DNA of 64,000 nt from Dyadobacter sp. Leaf189 (GTDB lineage: Bacteria; Bacteroidota; Bacteroidia; Cytophagales; Spirosomataceae): NCBI RefSeq assembly GCF_001424405.1, contig NZ_LMPS01000001.1, positions 431,999 to 495,998 of the forward strand, given 5' to 3'. Positions 25,497 to 35,343 of the stretch are shown piece by piece; the stretch's first letter is position 1; each line of letters begins with the position of its first letter. A program made the translations under genes and the position numbers. A model generated the notes under the pieces. The model was given only the letters and a program-made list of their open reading frames with translations, did no database searches and was not told the DNA's origin.

Positions 25497-25614
25497 AAAT
25501 GCTAGTGTGAATAGAATTAATCTCGTTTGTGCCTAGTGAGCGATGTAAGTTATTCGAAATTTTTGAACAACTGCATTCGAGCACTATAAGGCGACGCTAT
25601 CCAAAATGCCCCCT

Positions 25615-28074
25615 TCAATCCCCCTTCAAATTTTCCAAAGGATTCACCAGCGAAGCCTTCACCGACTGGTAGCTCACCGTCAGCACCGCGATTACAATTG
25701 CCAACAATGCGGCCAGGGCGAAAACCCACCATTCAAGATTCACGTGATAGGCGTATTCCTGCAGCCATTGGTTCACCGACCACCAGGCCAGCGGGAAGGC
25801 GATCAGGTTGGAGATCAGTACCAGTTTCAGGAAATCTTTGGAAAGGAGCGTGGCGAGGCTGAATGAGGAGGCGCCGAGTACTTTTCGGATCCCGATTTCT
25901 TTGACGCGCTGCTCGGCGGAATAGGTAGCGAGGCCGAACAGTCCGAGGCAGGCGATGAAAATGGCGGCGAGGGCGGTCCAGATCATCAGCGTCTGGCGGC
26001 GGGAGTCTTCCATGTAAAACCGGGCGAGCTGCTCGTCCAGGAAGTGGTATTTAAATGGTTCGTCCGCGTCGGCGCGGAGCAAAACGGACTTCAACTTGTC
26101 CAGCGTGGCCGGAATGTTGGCCGGTTCGATTCGGGCAGTATAGTAATCAATGGGGTGAACAGGATTTCGATTATAACCCAAAACCAGCGGAGCGATTTTT
26201 TCCTTCAATGATTGGAAATGGAAGTCTTTAACAATGCCCACCACCTTTGCCTTAAATGGCGTTCCGTTAGAAAAGACAGCTTCAAAATCAGTGCCATTCG
26301 ACGAAGCGACGGGTATTTCGACAAACTGACCGGCGGGGTTGGTGATGTTCAGCAGCCTGGCGGCGGTTTCGTTGAGCAGTACCGAAGACGAGTCGGAAAG
26401 GTTATCGAAGTTGCGGCCCTGTGCCAGTTTTATGTCAAAAGTGTTCAGGAAATCCCTGTCTGCCCCGAAAAAGTAAGCCACCTCCGGCTCGGTGCGGTTG
26501 CCCTGGGCATTGACCTTTACGCGCTGGTACATTTTCCATTCGCCGGGCACCCGGGAAGTGAGCGACACGCTTTTCACAGTCGGTATCGCGGCCATTTCGG
26601 CTTTGATCGCTTCGGAAGCGCTTCTGGCCTTGCCCGTGTTGACGTCGATCACCACGAGCAAATCCTTGTTAAAGCCAAGGTTAGTGTTGTTCATGAACTT
26701 CACCTGACGATAAAGCACGATCGTCCCGATAATGAGCACGATCGAAACCGTAAATTGAAACACAACCAATCCTTTCCGTAATCCCAAACTGCCGCTTTGG
26801 TTGATTTTCATGCCTTTTAATAAAGCCACCGGCTTGAAACCCGAGAGCAGCAGGGCCGGGTAACTGCCCGAAATAAGGCCGATCAACACTGTCGCGCTGA
26901 CGGCCAACAACCAGACACGATAGTTGGTGGATAAATCGAAGGAAAGCTGTTTTTCTACAAAATTGTTAAATGGCGGCAGCAGCAGGTTTAGAAAAAGAAC
27001 AGCCAATACAAACGCCAGACTGGTAATTAACAAGGCTTCAAACAGAAACTGATAAACCAGATTATGCCGTACTGCACCGATCGACTTACGCACACCGATT
27101 TCCTTAGCCCGGTTGGACGCCCGGGCGGTGGAAAGGTTCATGTAGTTAATGCCAGCGATGAACAGCACAAACAGCGACACAAATGAAAACATCCTCACAT
27201 ATCCCAGATTTCCCTTCGGTATCGGCTCGACATTCGAGTTTCTGGCGCCGTCGACGATGTTTTCCGAATGCAGGTGCATGTCTTTCAAAGCCTGCAAGCT
27301 GAAATGCAGCCGCGTACCTTGTTCGGGTTTGAAGTTGGCGAGGACCATATTGGTCATCTTAGCGGCGGCAGTTTCCGGCATCGCGCCGTTTCTCAGTAAA
27401 GCATAAACAGAAAAACCGTTGGATAACCAGTCGGTGGCGGCTATATTCTTGAACTCGTCCGAGTTGGTATTTTCGGAAATAAGACTGTTGAATGTAAAGC
27501 TGGAATTTTTAGGATGATTTTTCAGAATACCGGTGATCCTGTGCGGCGTGTCGAGGTAACTCCATTGAAGCTGTTTGCCCAGTACCTGCGTGCTCCCGAA
27601 AAGCCGCGTTGCCAGTTCTTCATTGATAACAATCGAATTCGGCTCTTTCAATGCGGTTCTTTTATCACCGGAAATCAATGGAAAATCAAATATTTCAAGA
27701 AAGTTTTCATCGGCTATGGTAATCGTTTCCTGAAAGTTGACCGGGTTCTGCGGGTTCACCAGGTTCGCTCTCCCGATTCGGCTCATGCGCGTTGTGTTTT
27801 CCACTTCGGGAATACTTTGCTTGGACACTTCCGCGAGTTTAAAGCTGGCCGCTGCGATGGTGGTCTCTTCACCTTTCACATTCTTGTGTTCAACAACCTG
27901 GTAAATGCGATTCGCATGGGTATGCTGCTGATCGAACGTCAGTTCATCGAACAAATAGAGGCCGATGAGCAGGAAGCAGGTAAGGCCAAACGTGAGGCCG
28001 GCTACATTCAGAACGGTGTAAAGCCTGTTCCGGACAAGCGTGCGGAGAGCGACGGTGAAGTAGTTTTTGATCAT
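25615..28074 (-). CDS. MacB/FtsX-like ABC-type permease
   Basis: This 819-residue inner-membrane protein has the double-permease plan. One N-terminal membrane helix is followed by a MacB-type periplasmic domain (about 45-290), three helices with the FtsX motif (RASNRAKEIGVRKSIGA), a second N-terminal-like helix, a second periplasmic domain, and a last FtsX unit (RVKEIGIRKVLGA). These proteins form mechanotransmission pumps when paired with a cytoplasmic ATPase, and in Bacteroidota many copies exist without a linked ATPase gene, as here. Substrates are unknown; lipids, peptides or drugs are possible. A second, damaged member lies at 46060-48226. Confidence 0.88.
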   Translation of the reverse strand: MIKNYFTVALRTLVRNRLYTVLNVAGLTFGLTCFLLIGLYLFDELTFDQQHTHANRIYQVVEHKNVKGEETTIAAASFKLAEVSKQSIPEVENTTRMSRIGRANLVNPQNPVNFQETITIADENFLEIFDFPLISGDKRTALKEPNSIVINEELATRLFGSTQVLGKQLQWSYLDTPHRITGILKNHPKNSSFTFNSLISENTNSDEFKNIAATDWLSNGFSVYALLRNGAMPETAAAKMTNMVLANFKPEQGTRLHFSLQALKDMHLHSENIVDGARNSNVEPIPKGNLGYVRMFSFVSLFVLFIAGINYMNLSTARASNRAKEIGVRKSIGAVRHNLVYQFLFEALLITSLAFVLAVLFLNLLLPPFNNFVEKQLSFDLSTNYRVWLLAVSATVLIGLISGSYPALLLSGFKPVALLKGMKINQSGSLGLRKGLVVFQFTVSIVLIIGTIVLYRQVKFMNNTNLGFNKDLLVVIDVNTGKARSASEAIKAEMAAIPTVKSVSLTSRVPGEWKMYQRVKVNAQGNRTEPEVAYFFGADRDFLNTFDIKLAQGRNFDNLSDSSSVLLNETAARLLNITNPAGQFVEIPVASSNGTDFEAVFSNGTPFKAKVVGIVKDFHFQSLKEKIAPLVLGYNRNPVHPIDYYTARIEPANIPATLDKLKSVLLRADADEPFKYHFLDEQLARFYMEDSRRQTLMIWTALAAIFIACLGLFGLATYSAEQRVKEIGIRKVLGASSFSLATLLSKDFLKLVLISNLIAFPLAWWSVNQWLQEYAYHVNLEWWVFALAALLAIVIAVLTVSYQSVKASLVNPLENLKGD

Positions 28075-28280
28075 TGTTCGCGCGATAAGATTACCGCGAA
28101 GCTGAACAAATGTGTACCACTGAAAAAAGCTGCGAAAGCGTCCAAATTTGCGCTATCGGCTGTCCGGCAAGGAACATAGGCTGTTCGATAATGGACATTG
28201 CTGTGCGCCATTGTACTCTCACGATCTGATTCATTTCTTTGTGTTTATTTTTACGTATTAATCAAAACAAAACGCCACCT

Positions 28281-28814
28281 ATGCCCATTCACGTCGCCAT
28301 TACCCGTAAAGTTCTTCCCGGAAAAGAACAGGAATTCAAAGATGCACTCCGACGGTTCCTGGGTGATTCGTTTTTGCATGGCGGTGTGCATGGCGCATCC
28401 ATGATGACGGCGCTTCCGGGCAGCGAAAGCCGGGAAGTTGGGATTCTGCGCACTTTTGCGGATGAAGCCGAGCGGGATGCTTTTTACAATTCGCAGCTAT
28501 TCAGAGATTGGGAAGCTTATGCATCGACACTGACGGAAGAGCCGGTGTACCGCGAGCTTACCGGACTGGAAGCCTGGTTTCGTTCACCGGTTCCCCCGCC
28601 AAGGTGGAAAATGGCGGTAGCTACGCTTTGCGGCGTGTTTCCTACCAGTCTGTTGCTGTTTTACACCATTGGTCAATACATCCAGGGACTTCACCCGGTG
28701 CTCAGGACTTTGATCATTGCCGCGTGTATGGTGGGCTTGCTGACGTGGGTGGTGATGCCACAGGTGACGAAGTTGCTTAAACCGTGGCTTTCCGGAAGCT
28801 CACAGAAAAAATGA
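28281..28814 (+). CDS. Antibiotic-biosynthesis-monooxygenase-like protein with two membrane helices
   Basis: This 177-residue protein begins with an ABM-type ferredoxin-like fold (about residues 1-100: IHVAITRKVLPGKEQEFKDA, then ALPGSESREVGILRTF and WEAYASTLTEEPVYRELTGL). It ends with two hydrophobic helices (VATLCGVFPTSLLLFYTI and TLIIAACMVGLLTWVVMP). This ABM-plus-two-TM form is recurrent in bacteria but has no established reaction. The ATG at 28281 is chosen over an earlier one that adds 14 improbable residues. It ends just before the methyltransferase gene. Confidence 0.8.
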   Translation: MPIHVAITRKVLPGKEQEFKDALRRFLGDSFLHGGVHGASMMTALPGSESREVGILRTFADEAERDAFYNSQLFRDWEAYASTLTEEPVYRELTGLEAWFRSPVPPPRWKMAVATLCGVFPTSLLLFYTIGQYIQGLHPVLRTLIIAACMVGLLTWVVMPQVTKLLKPWLSGSSQKK

Positions 28815-28864
28815 AGCTGGTAATCAGTATCTATCGAAGTTCGAATCTTGAATACAATAACCAT

Positions 28865-29461
28865 ATGCACAAAGCAAACGGCTACGAAGAAAACGCTGCC
28901 ACCTTCATCAACAACCGCGCCCGGGCCGACAATACTACAGGTACCTCATCTGTCCGTCACTGGGCCAAAACTTTGCCTGCTGATGCCACAGTATTGGATG
29001 TTGGATGCGGGCCGGGGTTGCCCATCACCAATGTATTGGTGGACGAAGGTTTGAATGTCTATGCGCTGGATGCGTCGCCTTCTTTGGTGCAGGCTTTCAA
29101 ACAAAACTTTCCGCACGTTCCCATTGCTTGCGAAGCGTTGGAAGATTCTTCATTTTTCAGCCGGCAGTTCGATGCGATCCTTGCATGGGGATTGCTGTTT
29201 TTATTGCCAGAGGAAATTCAGGAAGTAGCAATCCGGAAAATGGCGGACGCGCTGCAAATGGGCGGAAAACTTTTGTTCACCGCGCCAGCCCAGAAGGCGC
29301 GCTGGGAGGATGTGATTACATTGCAAGAATCTGTTTCGCTTGGCTCGGAAAAGTATAAGGAGTTGCTGACAGCAGTGGGACTTACGGTGATAGAAGAGTT
29401 TGAGGATGAAGGTGAGAACCACTATTATTCGGCTGTCAAAACCACTAAGAATTTGGCCTGA
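28865..29461 (+). CDS. Class I SAM-dependent methyltransferase
   Basis: A 199-residue cytoplasmic enzyme. The SAM-binding motif I is TVLDVGCGPGLPIT, the acidic end of strand 2 is VYALDASPSLVQAF, motif IV is FDAILAWGLLFLLP, and the post-motif MGGKLLFTAPA follows. The acceptor is unknown. The conserved start is taken as MHKANGYEENA at 28865; an earlier in-frame codon overlaps the preceding ABM gene. Spacing suggests co-transcription with that gene. Confidence 0.85.
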   Translation: MHKANGYEENAATFINNRARADNTTGTSSVRHWAKTLPADATVLDVGCGPGLPITNVLVDEGLNVYALDASPSLVQAFKQNFPHVPIACEALEDSSFFSRQFDAILAWGLLFLLPEEIQEVAIRKMADALQMGGKLLFTAPAQKARWEDVITLQESVSLGSEKYKELLTAVGLTVIEEFEDEGENHYYSAVKTTKNLA

Positions 29462-29513
29462 TAAGCCCTGACTTTTGTCCCGGATCACCTCCCTGGTTTA
29501 CATAGTCAACCCC

Positions 29514-29521
29514 TACTTTTG
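29514..29521 (+). promoter_or_regulatory. Possible promoter -7 element
   Basis: TACTTTTG matches TAnnTTTG and lies 24 bases before the ATG at 29545. No TTG occurs 19-21 bases upstream, so only half of the consensus is present. Confidence 0.4.
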
Positions 29522-29544
29522 ACCTACACCAAAACCAACAAACC

Positions 29545-30096
29545 ATGAGAACGCTATCATTCAGCATGAATGTCACCATCGACGGATATTGCGATCATAC
29601 GCTGGGCATTCCGAGCGCGGAGTTACATGATTATTTCACACACCTGATGGACGATGTGGATCTATTGTTTTTCGGGCGGGTCATGTATGAGCTGATGTTT
29701 CCCTATTGGTCTGATGTGGCGAAAAATCAAACCGGTTCTGCGGACGAAATACGGTTTGGTGAAAAAATCACAGCCATTGAAAAAGTGGTGATTTCAAAAA
29801 CATTAGAATCCGCCGATTATAACACGCGCATCATCCGCTCGAACCCCGTGGAAGAGCTTTTGAAACTAAGAGAACTTCCCGGACAGAAGATTTCAGTAGA
29901 TAGTGTAAGTCTGCTTCCGGATTTGATTGCGGCGGGGTTGATTGATGAATTCAATATCGTTGTTCACCCCGTCATAGCGGGAAAGGGCCGGCGGCTGCTC
30001 GATACTGATTTGCTCGGCGACAAGCTTGTTTTAAAATTGGTGAATACCATTCAATTTCAAAACGGATGCGTGGCGCATCAATATGCGCGGGCCTGA
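29545..30096 (+). CDS. Dihydrofolate-reductase-like (RibD C-terminal) protein
   Basis: This 183-residue cytoplasmic protein has the RibD_C/DHFR-like fold: LSFSMNVTIDGYCDHTLG at the start, LLFFGRVMYELM (NADPH-binding loop), and LIAAGLIDEFNIVVHPVIAGKGRRLL near the end. Proteins of this type reduce pterin- or pyrimidine-like substrates with NADPH, but most stand-alone Bacteroidota members are uncharacterised. The usual GG before the LIAAGLIDE helix is changed to SVDSV, which may alter cofactor binding. Its 3' end overlaps the convergent hydrolase gene by 19 bases. Confidence 0.82.
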   Translation: MRTLSFSMNVTIDGYCDHTLGIPSAELHDYFTHLMDDVDLLFFGRVMYELMFPYWSDVAKNQTGSADEIRFGEKITAIEKVVISKTLESADYNTRIIRSNPVEELLKLRELPGQKISVDSVSLLPDLIAAGLIDEFNIVVHPVIAGKGRRLLDTDLLGDKLVLKLVNTIQFQNGCVAHQYARA

Positions 30097-31241
30097 TCTT
30101 TCACGACCATTACGCGGCTGCTGAACACATAATCCGCATCTTTTCGATCCGCATAAGACTGTTGCATCAGTTCTTTTCTGCGGATTACTTTTCCTTTAAA
30201 AATCACTTTTCCGTTTTGCTTAATCGTGATCTGTTTGTCCAGATTCATCATGTTGTCATTCAGGTGAATGTATAAGGTATCGGTATCATTGCGCTGAATG
30301 TCAATTTCCTGGCCTTGGTAAGATGCAAAAATGGTATGGCCTTTCACGGCAGAGCTCTGCGGAACAGAGAGCCAGTAAAAATGTTTCCGTACTGCATCAT
30401 CCTGAACCCAGTTTATCTTCTGCGGATAAGGATTGCGCTTGAATTTCGCCATCCACGCCACGCTGATCGTATCCTGCTGCTTCATCCAATGTGGCATCCC
30501 GGCCATTAAATGCGCATCATGCACGAAGCCGGCTTTGTCGGTCGATTGGAGTGAGTCGAGGCGGTTGGACCATTCGGTTAATAATGCATTTCTGTTGTAA
30601 GCAGCATCTTTTTCGCCCACGGCCAGGAAGAATGGAACGTTCCGCAGGTTCAGAATCGCCGCGTCGCCCGGGTGCCCAGCCATCATCGCTGCTGCGGCCC
30701 AATGGTCTGCCATACGTGGCGCGAGCTGATATACCCCGTCACCACCAGCCGAATAGCCCATGATATATACCTTATTCGGATTAACACCTTCCATTATTAC
30801 AGCATCCAGAATAGCTTTTTCGAGCAGACCATCTACCGGCTCCTGGTGCCACATATTCCAGGTATTCGATGGTGCGCGCGGCACAAAATAGACGCCCTCG
30901 GCCGGTTTATAGAGTCTTTGCTGATTTTTATACTGCTGATCATTCATAGAAGCAGGCCCATTGCCGCCGCCATGCAGGGAAATGAACATAGCACGACCAT
31001 CCGCCGGCTTTTCACCAAAAACTTTTACCGTAAACAACAGGCTATCGGTACCAATCTGAATTTTACCACTGTCCCAATCTGCCTTGGCGGTTGACTGGTA
31101 TTTTGTTTTGTAATCCAAAATCACCTTTTCCGCCTCAGCAGCAGCTTCTTTTGCTGATATACCTTTGGAAGCTGGCTGAGCGAATGTGACTGAAAAAAGT
31201 AAAGAAAACAGAAGAACAGGGGCTGCTTTGAAAAGAAACAT
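30078..31241 (-). CDS. Secreted alpha/beta hydrolase (poly(3HB) depolymerase/esterase-like)
   Basis: A 387-residue exported enzyme with a signal peptide (FKAAPVLLFSLLFSVTFAQP). The core reads MFISLHGGGNGPASMN (oxyanion loop, HGGG) and then VYIMGYSAGGDGVYQLAPRM, with Ser in GYSAGG as nucleophile. Further on come FFLAVGEKDAAYNR (likely Asp) and MAGMPHWMKQQD (likely His). The last 100 residues form a beta-rich appendage. Activity is probably on an ester or peptide; the substrate is unknown. Convergent with the DHFR-like gene. Confidence 0.8.
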   Translation of the reverse strand: MFLFKAAPVLLFSLLFSVTFAQPASKGISAKEAAAEAEKVILDYKTKYQSTAKADWDSGKIQIGTDSLLFTVKVFGEKPADGRAMFISLHGGGNGPASMNDQQYKNQQRLYKPAEGVYFVPRAPSNTWNMWHQEPVDGLLEKAILDAVIMEGVNPNKVYIMGYSAGGDGVYQLAPRMADHWAAAAMMAGHPGDAAILNLRNVPFFLAVGEKDAAYNRNALLTEWSNRLDSLQSTDKAGFVHDAHLMAGMPHWMKQQDTISVAWMAKFKRNPYPQKINWVQDDAVRKHFYWLSVPQSSAVKGHTIFASYQGQEIDIQRNDTDTLYIHLNDNMMNLDKQITIKQNGKVIFKGKVIRRKELMQQSYADRKDADYVFSSRVMVVKDQARAY

Positions 31242-31317
31242 ATTGGGAGTAAAATGTCAAATTAAAGTTGAAATCGGGCTGAAAGGTACGAAGTTTCAGG
31301 TTTTACAATATCCAGGT

Positions 31318-32577
31318 TCAAACCTGCGGAATTTCCGCATTTAAGCTATTTGTAGGTACTACGCGCTGTTTTGGCTTATTCTTTTTCAGATATCTTACAT
31401 GCATGATGCCAATGAGCAATGCCAAAATTCCCTGTCCGAGCACGGTGGCCTGCACGCCGATGTGCTGAGAAAGATAGCTGACAATCAGGCTGCCGATGGG
31501 GACACCACCCGAGTAGGCCATCACAAAAATGCTGATCACCCGGCCGCGCATGGCTGGGGCCACCAGGGTTTGAATCAGCGTATTACTGATCGTGGTTTGC
31601 GACATCATCCCGAATGCGCCAATCGCAATGAACACAAGCGCGAGCGCGTACAGACTGGTGTAAGAAAAGAGGATCAGTCCCGTACCGAAAACGAATGTGT
31701 TGATCGCGAGTATCCGGCTAAGGTTGGTTCCGGGCGGCAAAGTCGCCAGGAAAAACGCCCCGCATAATGCGCCGAAACCAATGGCACTGTCGAGCAGACC
31801 GAATGTGGAGGCGGTGCCCCGGAAAATGTCTTTTGCGTAAATGGGCATCAGGCTGGTGAAAGGAAGTACCAGCAGACTTACCATCGCCAGCATAATGATA
31901 ATGTAGCGGATTTCGGGTGTCTGCCGGATGTATGTCAAACCTTCGCCCAGCTCGCTGAGGATGTTTTTAGTATGTTTTGTTGGCGTAAACTTAGGTAACC
32001 TGAGCAACAGCAGCGAACCGATCACAGCTACAAAACTGAATGTATTGGCTGCGAAACAAACCACTTCACCAAACCGCTCGATGGCTACCCCCGCAATAGC
32101 AGGTCCGAGTAATTTGGAAAGATTGACCATAGAAGAATTCAACGCCAGCGCATTGGGAAGGTTCTTTTTATCGTCCACCAGCTCGTACACCAGGGACTGC
32201 CGCGCGGGCACATCAAATGCATTAATCAGTCCCAGTACCACACTCAGCGCAATGATTTCCCAAACGGCATAATGCTTGAAAAACACCACGAGCGTTAGTG
32301 TAAGCGCCTGAACCATAGATAGTACCTGAGTAATCAGTAATACGCGATACCGGTTGTAACGGTCTGAAACCACGCCGCCCAGCGAAGTAAGCATTGCCGA
32401 CGGGAACAGGGTTGCAAAAATGCTAACACCGAGCATAAACTTGGAATGCGTCAGCGAGTAAATCACCCAGCTGACAGCCGTTTTCTGCATCCACGTTCCT
32501 AAAAGTGAAATGGTTTGTCCTGCAAAAAATAATCTGTAATTCCGGCTTTCAAAAGCACTCAACGCGGCAATCTTCAT
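31318..32577 (-). CDS. MFS transporter (EntS/MFS_3-like)
   Basis: This 419-residue inner-membrane protein has twelve predicted helices. The first cytoplasmic loop motif GGVVSDRYNRYRVLL and the early FRNYRLFFAGQ-like SRNYRLFFAGQTISLLGTW are typical of the MFS_3/EntS group, which export siderophores, macrolides or other small molecules. QKTAVSWVIYSLTHS also fits. No adjacent synthesis genes identify its cargo. The ATG at 32577 is well placed. Confidence 0.87.
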   Translation of the reverse strand: MKIAALSAFESRNYRLFFAGQTISLLGTWMQKTAVSWVIYSLTHSKFMLGVSIFATLFPSAMLTSLGGVVSDRYNRYRVLLITQVLSMVQALTLTLVVFFKHYAVWEIIALSVVLGLINAFDVPARQSLVYELVDDKKNLPNALALNSSMVNLSKLLGPAIAGVAIERFGEVVCFAANTFSFVAVIGSLLLLRLPKFTPTKHTKNILSELGEGLTYIRQTPEIRYIIIMLAMVSLLVLPFTSLMPIYAKDIFRGTASTFGLLDSAIGFGALCGAFFLATLPPGTNLSRILAINTFVFGTGLILFSYTSLYALALVFIAIGAFGMMSQTTISNTLIQTLVAPAMRGRVISIFVMAYSGGVPIGSLIVSYLSQHIGVQATVLGQGILALLIGIMHVRYLKKNKPKQRVVPTNSLNAEIPQV

Positions 32578-32767
32578 GAAGTTTTGTTAATGGGGCAGCT
32601 TGGTTCTTCATAAAGCTTATAAAAGCTTGCCAAGAATAAGGTGTCCGATTTGGGAGAAATGTACCTGACTCATCAACTTTTGTCCATTCTCTCCCGCAGT
32701 TCAGTCTTCCAATTTTGCATTCAGTTCAAGGGAAGCGGTTTAATGCCGCTCCTGTCATTTTAACTAA

Positions 32768-34024
32768 ATGCAAATGCAAAGACAACAGAACCGCACATTA
32801 GGTGCATTCGAAAAAACGTTTTGGCTGCTGGATCAGATCGATTCCAAGGACTTTTGTCTGGCCGCCGACATCTCAGGAACACAACCTGTTGACCAATGGA
32901 GAAAAGCCATTGACCTGGCGCAGCATCGGCACCCGAACCTTTCGGTGCGCGTTGCGCTGGATGAATTGGGGAGACCAACCTTGCAGCACGTTGATAACCT
33001 GCACATTCCGCTTCGCGTGGTGCACGCCGAGCAGCATTACCGCTGGGAACAGGAGGTTGAAAAAGAGCTTTCGACAAGGTTCAACACGCAGGAAGGCCCA
33101 CTTTTGCGCGTTGTTTTGGTTCAAAAGACCGATCGCACCGTCCTGATCCTGGCCGCAAACCACACCGTCGCCGACGGCACATCATTAAGCTATCTGACTC
33201 GGGACATTTTGCTGGCTGTTACCGGCAACGAGCTGGCCCCCATGGAGCCGCAAGTGTCCAATGACGAGACGCTCGATATGCCGGAAGATCTGCCTGAGCA
33301 GATCGCAGAGCACGTTTTGGAATTAAAAATGAAGACGGATGTGGTTCATCCGCTGGTTTCCTCACACCGTTTTTCTGAAAGCTTAACACTAGACATTCTG
33401 GAACGCGCGAGACAGGAAAATACAAGCGTTCATGGCGCCATTTGTGCTGCCGTGCTAATGGTTTCCAGGAAGTTGCGCCCGGAATGGGACGATACACGCA
33501 TGGAGTTGGTTTCGCCCGTTTGTACGCGGGGAGCGCTGGATCTGGATGATAATTTCGGCCTGAACATTACCACGCAATCCGTGTTTTTCGAGCAGCAGCG
33601 GCATTTGTCTTTCTGGGATCTGGCCAGATTGGCGAAGGCCGGGCTTGGCGGGACGAGTTCCATAGAATATACAACGGGCTATCTGTCGTTTTTCCGCGAA
33701 ATCGTGTTTGGTCACAATGATATGCAGCAAATGCTGGATGCGTTGAAACAGGCATTTAACCATCACATTATGGTTACTAACCTCGTTAGGGTAAGATACA
33801 AAACGGATTTCGGGCCTTTGAAACTGGAAGCATTGTACGGGCCGATGGTGCGCTCGGGCAAAGGAATGGAACAGACGATCGGTGCATTGACAACCAATGA
33901 CCAGCTCTGCCTCACCAACACCAGCGACACGCCGATTCCCGGGTTGCTTCTGGAAATGGAGCAAATGCTTGAAAAAGCGTGTCAGGAAAATGTGGTCACG
34001 AAGACAGTATGTTCTTTTCGATAA
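32768..34024 (+). CDS. Condensation-domain-like acyltransferase
   Basis: A 418-residue cytoplasmic protein of the CoA-dependent acyltransferase/condensation fold. The catalytic HxxxDG is LAANHTVADGTSLSYL (about residue 138), and a typical start TLGAFEKTFWLLDQ precedes it. The second half has NFGLNITTQSVFF and SIEYTTGYLSF. Relatives include PapA-like and alcohol acyltransferases that join an acyl thioester to an alcohol or amine. No NRPS or PKS gene is adjacent, so it acts alone or on a free acyl-CoA; substrate unknown. Its 3' end overlaps the convergent hxlR gene by 29 bases. Confidence 0.8.
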   Translation: MQMQRQQNRTLGAFEKTFWLLDQIDSKDFCLAADISGTQPVDQWRKAIDLAQHRHPNLSVRVALDELGRPTLQHVDNLHIPLRVVHAEQHYRWEQEVEKELSTRFNTQEGPLLRVVLVQKTDRTVLILAANHTVADGTSLSYLTRDILLAVTGNELAPMEPQVSNDETLDMPEDLPEQIAEHVLELKMKTDVVHPLVSSHRFSESLTLDILERARQENTSVHGAICAAVLMVSRKLRPEWDDTRMELVSPVCTRGALDLDDNFGLNITTQSVFFEQQRHLSFWDLARLAKAGLGGTSSIEYTTGYLSFFREIVFGHNDMQQMLDALKQAFNHHIMVTNLVRVRYKTDFGPLKLEALYGPMVRSGKGMEQTIGALTTNDQLCLTNTSDTPIPGLLLEMEQMLEKACQENVVTKTVCSFR

Positions 34025-34358
34025 GCGTGCGCAAGCGCTGATCATTCTCGTCGCCCCACTGTCCGATAGCGCCGATGACCGGAATGAGTGATTTCCCAAA
34101 ATCGGTGAGATAATATTCCACCTTGGGCGGTACGACGGGATAAATGATTTTGCCGACCAGCTCGTGATTTTCGAGCTCTTTCAACTGCACATTCAACACC
34201 CGGCGAGAGGCATCCGGAATTTTCCGTTGCAGCTCGCTGGGGCGTTGAAAGCCCTGGTGGATAAACCACAAAAGCCGAATTTTCCATTTACCATACAGCA
34301 CTTCTCCGATCAGGTCGAGCCCGCAATTCAGGTTGGGCATTGTCTTTCTTTCGTACAT
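33996..34358 (-). CDS. HxlR-family transcription regulator
   Basis: A 120-residue winged-helix DNA-binding protein. It has the family elements: LNCGLDLIGEVLYGKWKIRL, FQRPSELQRKIPDASRRVLN, LKELENHELVGKIIYPVVPP, and KVEYYLTDFGKSLIPVI. HxlR proteins are dimers that bind palindromes and often sense electrophiles or redox stress, controlling a neighbouring reductase. Here the neighbour is a divergent SDR gene, and a perfect 22-bp palindrome lies between the two starts. Confidence 0.92.
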   Translation of the reverse strand: MYERKTMPNLNCGLDLIGEVLYGKWKIRLLWFIHQGFQRPSELQRKIPDASRRVLNVQLKELENHELVGKIIYPVVPPKVEYYLTDFGKSLIPVIGAIGQWGDENDQRLRTLIEKNILSS

Positions 34359-34392
34359 GTTACAAAGGTAAATATATGCCCCCAGTAGTTCA

Positions 34393-34414
34393 ATAGGGAT
34401 AAATTTATCCCTAT
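34393..34414. promoter_or_regulatory. Perfect 22-bp palindrome, probable HxlR operator
   Basis: ATAGGGATAAA joined to TTTATCCCTAT is a perfect inverted repeat without spacer. It lies in the 129-base region between the divergent hxlR-type gene (ATG 34358) and SDR gene (ATG 34488). One dimer bound here could control both. Confidence 0.82.
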
Positions 34415-34487
34415 CTGAATCGTAAATCCGTACTTGTCAGCGGGAAGCATTGTGCTGAAATTTGTCCTACACAAAAACAAAAAGGAC

Positions 34488-35276
34488 ATGGAATTTAATT
34501 TTGAAAACGAACTGAAAGACAAGATTGCATTGGTAACAGGCGGAACAAAAGGCGCCGGAAAAGCCATCGCAGACCGCCTCGTAAAAGCAGGTGCAACAGT
34601 GATCATTACCGCAAGAAACAAGCCCGATGACGAAATTAATGGCGTTCATTTTATAGCAGCCGATCTGAGCAAACCCGAGGGAACGCAAAAAGTAGTGGAT
34701 GAAATTTACACGCAATTTGGTCGACTGGATATTCTGATCAACAATTTGGGCGCGTCGGAAACGCCCGGCGGCGGCTTTGCAGTACTGACCGACGAGCAAT
34801 GGGAAGAGACACTTCAAACCAATTTGCTGACACCAGTGCGACTCGACCGCGGCTTTCTGCCCGGGATGATCGGACAGCGCGGCGGGGTGATCATTCACAT
34901 TGCGTCGATTCAGGCGAGGCTGCCATTGTACGAATCCACATTGCCTTATGCAGCAGCGAAAGCGGCTTTGGTCAATTACAGCAAGAGCTTATCGAATGAA
35001 GTTACCCCGAAAGGCGTCCGCGTACTTACCGTTTCGCCGGGCTGGATCATGACCACGTCATCGGTCCGGATGATGGAACGCATTGCCGAAAGCACAGGCG
35101 GCACGATGGAAGAAGCTGAAAAAAGCGTCATGGACGGATTGGGCGGCATTCCATTCGGCAGAGCAGCCCGGCCGGAAGAAGTTGCCGAGTTGGTCGGCTT
35201 CCTGGTTTCGCCAAGAGCAAGTTACCTCACGGGCACTGAATACATCATCGACGGAGGCACAGTTCGGACGGTGTAG
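34488..35276 (+). CDS. SDR-family oxidoreductase
   Basis: A 262-residue classical short-chain dehydrogenase/reductase. The cofactor motif is ALVTGGTKGAGKAIA. The structural NNLG follows in LINNLGA, and the catalytic set is Ser in IIHIASIQ, Tyr and Lys in YAAAKAAL. The end ASYLTGTEYIIDGG is typical. AAD followed by LSKPEG suggests the usual adenine-ring Asp. NAD(P)H-dependent reduction of an unknown carbonyl is expected. The ATG at 34488, with AAAGGA before it, is chosen. It is divergent from the HxlR regulator and probably its target; the NTF2-like gene follows by 67 bases. Confidence 0.9.
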   Translation: MEFNFENELKDKIALVTGGTKGAGKAIADRLVKAGATVIITARNKPDDEINGVHFIAADLSKPEGTQKVVDEIYTQFGRLDILINNLGASETPGGGFAVLTDEQWEETLQTNLLTPVRLDRGFLPGMIGQRGGVIIHIASIQARLPLYESTLPYAAAKAALVNYSKSLSNEVTPKGVRVLTVSPGWIMTTSSVRMMERIAESTGGTMEEAEKSVMDGLGGIPFGRAARPEEVAELVGFLVSPRASYLTGTEYIIDGGTVRTV

Positions 35277-35343
35277 TCAACATTCAGTCAAAAGCTTCAA
35301 TCAGTAAAAACCATTTTTTAATCAGCATAAACCATCAAGAATC

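Noticed and set aside
25550..25614. Mobile-element border between the DUF1016 gene and the permease
   Set aside because: I looked for inverted or direct repeats matching the left side of the AT-rich island and found none.
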